Notes under the pieces: model-generated
The model's database searches: none
What the model saw: the letters and a program-made list of their open reading frames with translations, nothing else
What the model was told of the DNA's origin: nothing
Part shown: in pieces, positions 6,944 through 14,203 of the stretch
Position numbering within the stretch: the stretch's first letter is position 1
Layout: every line of letters begins with the position of its first letter
Position numbers and translations under genes: made by a program
From: Methanomicrobiales archaeon
GTDB lineage: Archaea; Halobacteriota; Methanomicrobia; Methanomicrobiales; Methanospirillaceae
NCBI GenBank assembly: GCA_012520015.1
Contig: JAAYPD010000315.1
Location: forward strand, 1-20,113
Length of the DNA: 20,113 nt
Direction: 5' to 3'

Positions 6944-8065
6944 TCAAATTTCCGGAATCTCAAATGACCCGTACCGCCCCCCGCCTCCTGGATGAAGAAT
7001 GATCTTTCCTTCACGAAATGACCTTATTGCACTTGAAAGCCGGAAATCTACGGATGCAATCTCTTCGGGTGGGACATCCATAAGAACGGTAATCTCATCA
7101 CCAAACTGGTCTATGCACCGATGATACAGATCCCTGCACCGCCTGGTGAGCGGACTTTTCATACCAAGGGTGCGCTGGATTATCTCAGAAAGCGGAATGA
7201 TGTGAAGGTAAGGTGGCCGCTTTGTCATTGAACCTGAAAAAAGAGACCGGGCCCGCGCCTCAACACCTTTCTTTATCCTTCCACCATCTCCAGGACATTT
7301 CCATGAGAAGGCTGTCGCTTCTTCCAAAGAGAACTGACGAAAACAGCGGCTGCATGCAGTCTGGTTGTACTTACCCTCTTCAGGAAAAAACCCTGCATTC
7401 ATAACCACTCTTCCCATCTTCACGGCATTTATCACGCCAGCAGGGTCCGGCCTGTCAAGTTCCAGCACAGTAAATTCCCTGCCAAGTTTTGAAGGTTCAG
7501 GGCTGTGTGCATCTGAGTTACTCAGGAAAGGGATCATTGAGAGTTCTTCTATTCCTGCTCCATACCTGCTGTCTGCCGAAAGACCAAGCTCGAGCAGGTC
7601 AGCAGGCTCACTGCCATAGCAGGACGAGAGCGATGGATGAATGGCATATACTGAAGTATATGGAGTAAAAGCGTGGGCAGGACCTCCGATACCTCCGGCC
7701 TCATGAACATGTTTAAGGATCTCTTCTCCGGAAAGGGCCACACGAGGACGCCCATTGGAGTTTATATCCTTACTTGCCGGCCTAAATCGTTCTGCAAGAT
7801 CTTCTGCTGCCTCAAAATCGGGAAGAATAATCAGGTGATGCACCCTCCCTGCTCCTTCAACCTCGGTTGTCGGGACTACAATAATCTCATCATTAACATG
7901 GGTTCCTTTCCACATCTGTCTCCATTCAGGATGGAGGATATCCCCGGTCCCGATAACCGTTATGCCTTTGACTCTGCAGCCTTTGATTATCTCTTCAGGC
8001 ACCATCCTTGGGGAGGTTGCCATTGAAAAACAGGAATGAAGATGAAGATCTGCTGCGGCCTGCAT
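6944..8065 (-). CDS. PHP-domain protein of the EndoQ (TIGR00375) family
   Basis: The closest recognisable relative is endonuclease Q, which cuts DNA 5' to deaminated bases (uracil, hypoxanthine, xanthine). The PHP metal residues are present: ADLHLH (5-10), GTGDILHP (39-46), TTEVEG with HH at 76-77, GPAHAFTP (128-135) and NSDAHSPEPSKLGRE (183-197). An EndoQ-like zinc segment follows (ACSRC at 237-241, WKCPGDGGRIKKG at 255-267), then a helical C-terminal part ending in a glycine-rich tail. The protein is 373 aa against about 424 for the Pyrococcus enzyme. The usual fourth zinc Cys is replaced by D260. ATG 8065 lies 2 bp after the PAC2-family gene stop, so it is probably cotranscribed. Activity is inferred; other PHP phosphoesterase roles are possible. 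Confidence 0.78.
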   Translation of the reverse strand: MQAAADLHLHSCFSMATSPRMVPEEIIKGCRVKGITVIGTGDILHPEWRQMWKGTHVNDEIIVVPTTEVEGAGRVHHLIILPDFEAAEDLAERFRPASKDINSNGRPRVALSGEEILKHVHEAGGIGGPAHAFTPYTSVYAIHPSLSSCYGSEPADLLELGLSADSRYGAGIEELSMIPFLSNSDAHSPEPSKLGREFTVLELDRPDPAGVINAVKMGRVVMNAGFFPEEGKYNQTACSRCFRQFSLEEATAFSWKCPGDGGRIKKGVEARARSLFSGSMTKRPPYLHIIPLSEIIQRTLGMKSPLTRRCRDLYHRCIDQFGDEITVLMDVPPEEIASVDFRLSSAIRSFREGKIILHPGGGGRYGSFEIPEI

Positions 8066-8067
8066 AT

Positions 8068-8823
8068 TCAGCCGATATATGAGAGCTCTTCTTCAGACTT
8101 TTTCTCTTGTTCCAGGAGTTTTTGAAGGGCCAACTCCATCTCACCTGCCCGCTCTGTCAGCTTTGCATCATCAATCTCGATGCCCAGAAGCTTTGTCAGG
8201 ACAGACAGAACCGTTGCAGCACTTTTGGGATCTACAAGATACCCTGATGTCTCGCCCATAAGGCAGATACCTTCCATACCCAGGGGTCTGGAAAGGCCAA
8301 GCATCAGGCCTGCAGCTCCTATGATACCTCCTCCCGGCTCTCCTTCACTAAAGATACCTCCTGCTTCCTCTACTGGCTTACGGAGGTCTTCATGGTTTAC
8401 AGCTGCGATAACCCTGGTAACTTCATTGAAGTGGCCTACCCCGTAGCCACCAAGCGTGTAAATCCTTCGGACACCAAGCTGGTGGCAGATGTCTACGTAA
8501 GCTTTGGACAAAAGGTAATGGCCTTCGCCGGATGTGCTCTGGAAATCACCGATCAGAAAAAGAAATGATCCTTTTTCACCAGAATATCGATAAATTTCAT
8601 TATTACAAAGACGGACAACCCCGCCTTCCTGGATGATAACCTGGGGAGGGAGGTAAATTGAGTTGATCTCTGCAATCCTGACAGCCCCAAGTTCATGGAT
8701 TATGTGCTCAGTTACAAGTTTTCCAACATGTCCTATACCAGGGAGACCTTCAATCATTATTAAAGCCGTCCTGTCTTCCGGAGCAACAGACTCCTCAAAA
8801 TGTATGGTAATATCTTCCATCAT
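8068..8823 (-). CDS. PAC2-family protein, proteasome-assembly-chaperone-like (COG1938)
   Basis: The 251-aa protein (from ATG 8823) shows the family start MEDITIHF, then MIEGLPGIGHVGKLV (23-37) and YGVGHFNEVTRVIAAVN (127-143), followed by a glycine-rich stretch and a charged, coiled-coil-like tail (LALQKLLEQEKKSEEEL). It belongs to the archaeal PAC2 family named after eukaryotic proteasome assembly chaperones. Its archaeal role is not firmly known. The frame is open upstream to 8976, but that extension overlaps nop10 and spans a spacer with a 17-bp-period repeat, so the start at ATGATG (8823/8820) is chosen. Order L44e-S27e-aIF2-alpha-nop10-PAC2 is conserved in archaea, which supports the call. 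It is followed after 2 bp by the EndoQ-like gene. Confidence 0.88.
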   Translation of the reverse strand: MMEDITIHFEESVAPEDRTALIMIEGLPGIGHVGKLVTEHIIHELGAVRIAEINSIYLPPQVIIQEGGVVRLCNNEIYRYSGEKGSFLFLIGDFQSTSGEGHYLLSKAYVDICHQLGVRRIYTLGGYGVGHFNEVTRVIAAVNHEDLRKPVEEAGGIFSEGEPGGGIIGAAGLMLGLSRPLGMEGICLMGETSGYLVDPKSAATVLSVLTKLLGIEIDDAKLTERAGEMELALQKLLEQEKKSEEELSYIG

Positions 8824-8847
8824 TGCAGTAATCCCTGAATATTTTGT

Positions 8848-8874
8848 TAAAGTGTTGTGACGGATAAAGTGTTG
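8848..8874. repeat. Tandem 10-bp direct repeat in the nop10-PAC2 spacer
   Basis: TAAAGTGTTG occurs at 8848-8857 and 8865-8874, separated by TGACGGA (period 17). On the coding strand it reads CAACACTTTA twice, 25 bp upstream of the PAC2-family start. The period is not a multiple of three, which argues for a non-coding element such as a regulator site. Confidence 0.5.
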
Positions 8875-8893
8875 ATTATTTGCGTGAAAAAGA

Positions 8894-9043
8894 TCAAAAG
8901 AAAATCCTTCGGTATCTTCCATAACGATCTTCTGGTGAGTACCTGGCAGGATGGGGAGTAATTGTGGATTTTCCACAATCAGAACAGATTTCAGAAAGGG
9001 TATAACGATTATCCGTAGGGCAGTACCTGATACGCCCTTTCAT
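8894..9043 (-). CDS. nop10: Nop10, H/ACA ribonucleoprotein subunit
   Basis: Nop10 is a small subunit of the H/ACA guide-RNA complex; with Cbf5, Gar1 and L7Ae it makes pseudouridine in rRNA. The 49-aa protein begins MKGRIRYCPTDNRYTLSEIC and contains the conserved SPEDRYGRYRR tail. ATG 9043 is in an ATGA overlap with the aIF2-alpha stop (9040), so translation is coupled. The usual zinc ribbon has two Cys pairs; here only C8, C20 and C23 remain and the partner of C8 is D11. The C-terminus is also short, ending in RRIFF. The gene is below common length cut-offs and lies in the place expected from the conserved archaeal order between aIF2-alpha and PAC2. Confidence 0.93.
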   Translation of the reverse strand: MKGRIRYCPTDNRYTLSEICSDCGKSTITPHPARYSPEDRYGRYRRIFF

Positions 9044-9834
9044 ACACTCTTCCCGGATTTGGATTTCCGGCTGAATTTTCCTTCTCCACCGGCACGTTTT
9101 AATACACCGATCGCAGCCGTTGATGCTTTCTCAAGGGCCTTCTCGGCATCCTTATAATTAGATGCATTGACCTTGATCCGGTAATTTGGAGCTCCAAGAT
9201 AGGTGATCTCTATCTCTGCCCCGTCAACCTTTGGCTCCGCGCTTCTTAAGGCACGCCTTATGATATTTACCCCGTCAGGTTTAGTAGACCGCAGGAAGAG
9301 ATCTCCGGAAATGGTTACAGAAGGGAGCTTGACATTCTCTATTGCAACGGTATACAGAGCATCAGCAAGTCCGGGGTCAATCTTTAGTTTATTCAGAGCT
9401 TCCCGTCCCTCTGTTACAAAGTCTTCGAAGGCTGCATACAAAACGCCATATTCGCGATAGAGCGCATTTGTAATATTTTTAGCATTTTCAGGATGCCCGG
9501 CTGCCTCCGCGGCAAATCCGATCCATTTTTTTGCCTTGGATTCATTCTTCCAGATACGGATTTTTTCACGGCGCTGATGTTCATTGACATCTTTAAGCGA
9601 GAGATCTATGTGACCTTTCTGGGGGTCGACATTCAGTACTTTGCAAACAACCTTCTGTCCTTCCCTGATATGATCCCTGATGTACTTAATCCATCCACGG
9701 GCCACTTCAGCGATCGGGATCAGTCCCTCCCGGTTGTTATACTCGTCAAGCGTGACAAATGCCACGAAATCTTTTACGTTCTGAACTGAACAGACGACAA
9801 GTTCTCCCTGCTCAGGCCACTCTCTCTCCTGCAT
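9040..9834 (-). CDS. eif2a: Translation initiation factor aIF2, alpha subunit
   Basis: aIF2-alpha joins the beta and gamma subunits to deliver initiator Met-tRNA to the small ribosomal subunit. The N-terminal S1 domain (about residues 8-80) reads EWPEQGELVVCSVQNV through VDPQKGHIDLSLKDV. A helical middle domain and an alpha-beta C-terminal domain (GAPNYRIKVNASNYKDAEKA) follow. The start is ambiguous: ATG 9834 gives the usual MQEREWPEQGE start and 264 aa, while TTG 9849 would overlap the S27e stop by 8 bp. I prefer ATG. The loop that carries Ser51 in eukaryotes reads IPIAEVARGWIKYI and lacks serine. It lies 7 bp after S27e and overlaps nop10 by 4 bp, the standard archaeal order. Confidence 0.95.
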   Translation of the reverse strand: MQEREWPEQGELVVCSVQNVKDFVAFVTLDEYNNREGLIPIAEVARGWIKYIRDHIREGQKVVCKVLNVDPQKGHIDLSLKDVNEHQRREKIRIWKNESKAKKWIGFAAEAAGHPENAKNITNALYREYGVLYAAFEDFVTEGREALNKLKIDPGLADALYTVAIENVKLPSVTISGDLFLRSTKPDGVNIIRRALRSAEPKVDGAEIEITYLGAPNYRIKVNASNYKDAEKALEKASTAAIGVLKRAGGEGKFSRKSKSGKSV

Positions 9835-9841
9835 CAGACTC

Positions 9842-10030
9842 TCACTCAAATGCAGTTATAATCTCTGCTTTGATTTGTGCTTTTCCACCAGTGGGAGTGG
9901 CAAGACTTGAACCACAGACAATACAGTTGACCGGAGTGCATGCCCGATCAAAGATGAGCTGCTCATTTTCGCAATCCGGACATTTCACCTTGAGGAATTT
10001 GCTTCGGTTTTCCCGTGTTAATTGAACCAT
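9842..10030 (-). CDS. rps27e: Ribosomal protein eS27 (S27e)
   Basis: This 62-aa protein of the small ribosomal subunit has a four-Cys zinc finger, KCPDC (C17, C20) and NCIVCGSSL (C36, C39). The tail GGKAQIKAEIITAFE is characteristic of archaeal S27e. ATG 10030 gives a standard start (MVQLTRENRSKFLKVKC). It lies 18 bp after L44e and just before or overlapping aIF2-alpha, so it is surely cotranscribed with both. Confidence 0.96.
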   Translation of the reverse strand: MVQLTRENRSKFLKVKCPDCENEQLIFDRACTPVNCIVCGSSLATPTGGKAQIKAEIITAFE

Positions 10031-10048
10031 AATTATCTCTCCGTATTA

Positions 10049-10327
10049 TTACTCTGTAAGTTCGAACTTTCCAACCCTGAACCCGGCCCTCAGGTGTGCT
10101 TTTTTACATACAGTACACCGGTACCGGATATTTACCTTCTTGGTCGGCTTGTCGCCACCAGGCACCTTGGAAAATTTACCCATGTTCCCAACCTGACCTC
10201 TCCTGGCTTTCTGACGATCGATCCAGTGTAGTCCGGTGGTCTTACCCTTCTTTACCTTCTCTACCTCATGCTCCTCATGTTTATGGCAAAAAGGGCAATA
10301 TGTGCGGAATTTTGTAGGCATCTTCAT
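10049..10327 (-). CDS. rpl44e: Ribosomal protein eL42 (L44e)
   Basis: This 92-aa protein of the large ribosomal subunit near the E site has two zinc pairs, YCPFC (C11, C14) and CTVCKKAH (C71, C74), and the family run KVKKGKTTGLHWIDRQKARR with a basic, glycine-rich centre. ATG 10327 starts MKMPTKFRTYC; GAGGAG lies 10 nt upstream. A second in-frame ATG two codons later is also possible. It opens the L44e-S27e-aIF2-alpha-nop10 block, 37 bp after the GINS gene. That spacer contains TATTCTATACG, a weak candidate for an internal promoter. Confidence 0.96.
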   Translation of the reverse strand: MKMPTKFRTYCPFCHKHEEHEVEKVKKGKTTGLHWIDRQKARRGQVGNMGKFSKVPGGDKPTKKVNIRYRCTVCKKAHLRAGFRVGKFELTE

Positions 10328-10364
10328 AATCTGTCCACTCCTCGCGTATAGAATACCTACATTA

Positions 10365-11045
10365 TTAGCCCGGATGGATATTTAAGACTATGTCGCGTTC
10401 AACCAAAACCTGTGCATTTCTGGAAGGTAACGTAAGAATATCTCCCGCATTCATCTCATATGTCCGTCCGTCAATACCCATAAATGGTTCCATGCTGGAA
10501 AGCGCTAATACAATATCATTCGCAAATGGAGCATCAGGAAGGGTTTTTACCATAACTTCAGGGTAACCCGGCTCTTCTGCGCGGCTTGGATCATCAGACA
10601 GGGCAGGATCTAAAACCGGAGCACACTCGCTCTCATCCGGATAAAGCACCTGGGTCCTATGGGCGGGGACGGTTTTCCATTCGATCAGCTGATTTTTTCC
10701 CTGCCTGATTGCTTCAACAATCCGGTTAAACATCTCAAGCTCAGCAGGTATGAGGGCACGAAGCTCTTCCCTCTCCAGGTAAGAACCTTCAGCCTGGCTG
10801 AGCGCAAGCCCCACGATCTTGTCTGTTCTTATCCTGAACACTTCTTCAACCGTGGCCCTGACACTTGACACCTTCTCTATGAGCAGACGCGCCTCGTCGG
10901 AAAAGGGATCTTCATGGCTGTATACCTCCTGCTGAAGTGACCTGATATGTTCAGAAGTTTTCGTGTAAAGATCATGAGAGATGATGGTCAGCTCACCAGT
11001 ATCACGTTCCTCGAGAAGGATGGTGCGGAGAACGTCAAGATGCAT
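10365..11045 (-). CDS. gins51: Archaeal GINS subunit (Gins51 type)
   Basis: GINS bridges the MCM helicase and GAN/RecJ-like nuclease in the archaeal replisome. The 226-aa protein has an N-terminal helical A domain (to about 120), an acidic low-complexity linker (about 135-160) and a small C-terminal B domain (174-226) with GIDGRTYEMNAGDILTLPSR and NAQVLVERDIVLNI. The A-then-B order marks the Gins51/Gins15 type. ATG 11045 overlaps the end of priS by 11 bp, and the priS-gins51 pairing is common in euryarchaea. The N-terminal half alone is poorly conserved, so the call rests on the B domain and on position. Confidence 0.88.
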   Translation of the reverse strand: MHLDVLRTILLEERDTGELTIISHDLYTKTSEHIRSLQQEVYSHEDPFSDEARLLIEKVSSVRATVEEVFRIRTDKIVGLALSQAEGSYLEREELRALIPAELEMFNRIVEAIRQGKNQLIEWKTVPAHRTQVLYPDESECAPVLDPALSDDPSRAEEPGYPEVMVKTLPDAPFANDIVLALSSMEPFMGIDGRTYEMNAGDILTLPSRNAQVLVERDIVLNIHPG

Positions 11046-12198
11046 GGTCTGAACCTCCTATCTCTCCAATTCCCCGGCAACAGAGAAAGAGACCGGCAGC
11101 TTCAGGAACTTTCACCCTGCCTTTTGGAATGTCATATCGTGATCCAAGGAGCGAGAAGGAATATTCACGATCGGACTCTATGATAATCTCCCTGTCTCCA
11201 AATGCTACAGCATCAATGAGCGGATCAAAATCATTGAGCTCTTTCACTTCCAGGGGAACAACCTTAAAGCCCGATTTTGCATGAAGTGAATCCGGAAGGC
11301 GTATCAGTCTTCGGATATCCGTGGAAACCGGTTCATCGACCTGCACAGCAGCCTTTCGTATGTAAGGCAGAAGTCTACTCTCACGTTCAGAGGCCAGGGC
11401 TCCAAAAACAGTCTTTACAGTCTGGTCACGGAAAAGTATGGAAGATGGATCGGTTTTTAGTAAACCGACAAGTTCAGGGATCATTTTGTAAAACCGTTCA
11501 GTCATGACCTGTCCCACTCCCCTTAGTGAGGATAGTTCAGCCTTTACATCCTTTTCAGGTTTTTTGCTGAGGTCCTGAAGATAACTGGTCAGAAGAACTC
11601 TGAACCGTTCATGCCATCCAACCCTGCCAGGAGCCCAGTCACTTAGAAGAGCAGACGGGCTTATACCAATACCACAGATATAACTGACAAGTTCTCTCCG
11701 TTCAGCCGGCTCAAAATCACGCATGGCCAGTTCCTGAACATGCACATGATATCCACGCCCCCCGGAAAAAACAAGCTTTATTGTTCGCATATCTATTCCA
11801 AGCTCATTGTCAAGTACGTCCAGTAATTTTATCGCTTCTTCCTTGATCCTTGAAAGCATCTCTTCATATGAACCATGCATGATGTGATCAGCATCAAGAT
11901 CAAAGATGAGGTCGGCACCCAGCCACTCCTTGTCACCCATAGTCGGAGCATGGGGGTTTTGATAATATGCAGTCGAGTAGTATGCATGAGCCGGAACAAT
12001 ACTCCTCACATAATCCTGCATCTCTTCCCCTGATGAAAAACCGATATGCCTCCTCATCCAGATGTCATCAGGATACCTTTCATCAAAGAAGATAAACCCG
12101 AATTCACGTTCCCTTACCGAAGACGGAGCAGAAATCCGGGTTTTGTTGTAATAATCGGTAAACCGCTGTTTTATAAATAACCGGGTAGCAGGTCTCAT
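11035..12198 (-). CDS. priS: DNA primase small (catalytic) subunit PriS
   Basis: PriS makes the primers for DNA replication with PriL. The 387-aa protein has the catalytic aspartates in ADLIFDLDADH (95-105; D100 and D102), the nucleotide-binding motif FSGGRGYHVHV (144-154) and the third motif DIRRLIRLPDSLHAKSG. The length is typical. ATG 12198 lies 3 bp after the elp3 stop, and the 3' end overlaps gins51 by 11 bp, so the genes are likely translated together. No PriL gene is in the window. Confidence 0.96.
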   Translation of the reverse strand: MRPATRLFIKQRFTDYYNKTRISAPSSVREREFGFIFFDERYPDDIWMRRHIGFSSGEEMQDYVRSIVPAHAYYSTAYYQNPHAPTMGDKEWLGADLIFDLDADHIMHGSYEEMLSRIKEEAIKLLDVLDNELGIDMRTIKLVFSGGRGYHVHVQELAMRDFEPAERRELVSYICGIGISPSALLSDWAPGRVGWHERFRVLLTSYLQDLSKKPEKDVKAELSSLRGVGQVMTERFYKMIPELVGLLKTDPSSILFRDQTVKTVFGALASERESRLLPYIRKAAVQVDEPVSTDIRRLIRLPDSLHAKSGFKVVPLEVKELNDFDPLIDAVAFGDREIIIESDREYSFSLLGSRYDIPKGRVKVPEAAGLFLCCRGIGEIGGSDHAS

Positions 12199-12201
12199 GC
12201 C

Positions 12202-13770
12202 TCAGATATCCTTTATCATATATGGCCCACTCCTGAAATATCCCAGTCTTTGGTAGTAAGGTCTGACACCAATCCCTGCCATAATGGCAACCTTATCATA
12301 TCCTTCATCAGCAGCAAGCGTTTCAGCTTCAAGCAGAAGCCTTGCCCCGTACCTTCTGTGCTGCTGATCCTCGCGAGTTCCTTCCTGCCCGATTGGAACC
12401 ACCATTCCATAAACATGGAGTTCACGAACAAATGCAGCACCCTCTGTCTCTGGCCGCCAGGACTCTTCAGGGAACCTGAGACGGGCAAATCCAACCAGCG
12501 AATCTTCAGAATCAAAGGAGATAAAATGCTCAAGTCCTTTGCAGCACTCATAAGAAAGAACCCTTAAAACAGGTTCTGCATCAGACCTTCTCCTGCCTAT
12601 CTCTCTGCACCTGATACATGAGCAACGACCACCTCTTTTATGAAGGCGATCCTTTGCCAGCTCCCTGAAATTGGAATGGGGAGAGCCTGCCACGATTTTA
12701 TCTGCAGGGATATCTCGCTGGATACGTTGAAGCCTGCAATACGGGGCTATCTCCATCTTGGCGTCTGCAACGAGATCCACGAGAGAGTCTTCATCATATG
12801 GCGCATACTCACCCTTTTGATAGAGCTCTTCAATCTTTGAGCCAGGGGTGACAAGGGTCGGATAGATCTTCAGAAAATCTGGCCTGAACCTGGAATCAGC
12901 AAACAGGTCATGAAACATCTTCCGATCAGATGAGATGGTGCTGCCGGGAAGATTTGGCATCATGTGAAATCCGACCTTAAGACCTGCATCTCGAAGCAGG
13001 GTGTTTGCAGTGACAGTATCAGATACATCGCATCCACGAAGGTTAAATTCCAGTATCTCGTCATCAAGATGCTGCACGCCAAGTTCGACCTTTGTTACAC
13101 CAAGATCAAGCATCCGGTTGATATGTTCTTTTTTGCACCAGTCAGGTCTTGTTTCAAAAGTAATAGCCACACAACGGACCCGGGATATCTCGTTTCTTGC
13201 AAATATCTCTTCTTTTGTGGTGTCAGGCAGGGGGTTTGCCGGATATTCATTCATTGCCCTGATGCACTCGGTAACAAACCATTCCTGGTAAGATGGTTCC
13301 CTGGCAGTGATGGTCCCGCCCATGACGATGAGTTCTGCCTTGTCCACATGGTGACCAAGCTCTTCAAACTGGGCAAGCCGTGCACTCACCTGATCATAAG
13401 GCTGAAAGTCATGGGCAAAAGCCCTCCTTGCTGCAGGTTCCCCGCCGGTATAACTCTGTGGTGACTGAAAAAGTGAGTCAGGTCCGCCAGGGCAGGGAAG
13501 GCATATGCCATGGGGACAGGGCGCCGGCGAAGTCATAACAGCAACAGGCGCTACACCTGAAAGTGTCCGTGATGGCTTTACAAGAAGGACAGGGCGAAGC
13601 AACAGGTACTCTTCAGGAGTAGCGCAGGAAAGAATATCTGAGTTCCGTGGAACAACCGGAAGGCGATATTTTTTACATACCGTCCTTACTATCCTTCGAA
13701 GTTCCAGCTTACCGGGAGGAGTGGAAAGTATGAGAGAGATTATCTCCCGGCAGGCAGGGTCAATATCCAT
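12202..13770 (-). CDS. elp3: Elp3-family tRNA uridine-34 modification enzyme (radical SAM + acetyltransferase)
   Basis: Archaeal Elp3 alone builds the carboxymethyl side chain at C5 of wobble uridine in tRNA, using SAM and acetyl-CoA. The radical-SAM cluster motif is CPHGICLPC (C85, C90, C93), followed by the Elp3-specific GGPDSLFQSPQSYTGGEPAA. The second half has a Cys-rich zinc region (RGGRCSCIRCREIG), and a GNAT acetyltransferase domain ends in RYGARLLLEAETLA and VRPYYQRLGY. ATG 13770 gives 522 aa and lies 4 bp after the UPF0058 stop; an in-frame TTG at 13785 would overlap it and is less likely. It is followed after 3 bp by priS. Confidence 0.95.
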   Translation of the reverse strand: MDIDPACREIISLILSTPPGKLELRRIVRTVCKKYRLPVVPRNSDILSCATPEEYLLLRPVLLVKPSRTLSGVAPVAVMTSPAPCPHGICLPCPGGPDSLFQSPQSYTGGEPAARRAFAHDFQPYDQVSARLAQFEELGHHVDKAELIVMGGTITAREPSYQEWFVTECIRAMNEYPANPLPDTTKEEIFARNEISRVRCVAITFETRPDWCKKEHINRMLDLGVTKVELGVQHLDDEILEFNLRGCDVSDTVTANTLLRDAGLKVGFHMMPNLPGSTISSDRKMFHDLFADSRFRPDFLKIYPTLVTPGSKIEELYQKGEYAPYDEDSLVDLVADAKMEIAPYCRLQRIQRDIPADKIVAGSPHSNFRELAKDRLHKRGGRCSCIRCREIGRRRSDAEPVLRVLSYECCKGLEHFISFDSEDSLVGFARLRFPEESWRPETEGAAFVRELHVYGMVVPIGQEGTREDQQHRRYGARLLLEAETLAADEGYDKVAIMAGIGVRPYYQRLGYFRSGPYMIKDI

Positions 13771-13774
13771 GAAA

Positions 13775-14041
13775 TTAGTTCTCAACAGCTATCTCAGAAG
13801 GTGTTGACATTTCATGGGAAAAACTTAGCATTGCCGGCTTGCGACAGATGTGATCGACGATCTCCTGACCAAGAACAAGAATGGCCTCTTTATGAGACTC
13901 TTTGTTTTTATGTATGTGTACTGGTGTGATGTCTAATGTGTCATAACGCTCTGTTGGAATTTCCTCTTTGGTGATGGTTTTGTAGTACTTCCTGACATGA
14001 ATAAACAGCATATGTAAATGTAGCAGTTCCTCTTTCTGCAC
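13775..14041 (-). CDS. UPF0058 family protein, function unknown
   Basis: The 88-aa protein MQKEELLHLHMLFIHVRKYY, with DITPVHIHKNKESHKEAILVLGQEI further on, matches the archaeal UPF0058 family, whose function is not known to me. It is His-rich (HLHMLFIH, HIHKNKESHK) and predicted mostly helical. The start is a GTG at 14041 with AGGTGAT three nt before it; no upstream ATG is in frame. It lies 4 bp before elp3 and appears to be the first gene of the long minus-strand run, so a link with Elp3 or with the replication genes is possible. A TATA-like CCTATATGTTA is about 40-50 bp upstream. Confidence 0.85.
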   Translation of the reverse strand: MQKEELLHLHMLFIHVRKYYKTITKEEIPTERYDTLDITPVHIHKNKESHKEAILVLGQEIVDHICRKPAMLSFSHEMSTPSEIAVEN

Positions 14042-14203
14042 TCTATCACCTAAAAACAGTCAGTTTGTAATCTTTCCCGGTGTAACATATAGGTTATGGG
14101 AATATCTTATTAAAGGGAAGGTGAAAATAAGCGCATAAACCTTTACCTCAATAAACTGGACTTTTTTCCTGCGCCCCCTTATCGAAGAATCATACAGATC
14201 AAA
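14042..14203. other. Spacer between the UPF0179 and UPF0058 genes
   Basis: This 162-bp AT-rich stretch holds no convincing small gene, RNA or repeat. It contains the presumed UPF0058 promoter and a G-rich stretch followed by A6 (minus strand) after the UPF0179 stop. Confidence 0.5.
14082..14092 (-). promoter_or_regulatory. Candidate TATA box for the UPF0058-elp3-priS-gins51 run
   Basis: The minus strand reads CCTATATGTTA about 45 bp before the GTG at 14041, giving a predicted leader of about 20 nt that includes AGGTGAT. A second AT-rich candidate, TTTAATAAGATATT, lies slightly further upstream. Confidence 0.35.

Noticed and set aside
8824..8976. Extension of the PAC2-family frame upstream to 8976
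   Set aside because: It overlaps nop10 in another frame, shows no family similarity and crosses a non-triplet repeat; ATG 8823 matches the family start.
12964..13464. 166-aa open frame antisense to elp3
   Set aside because: It is fully covered by the radical-SAM domain of elp3 and shows no recognisable protein features.
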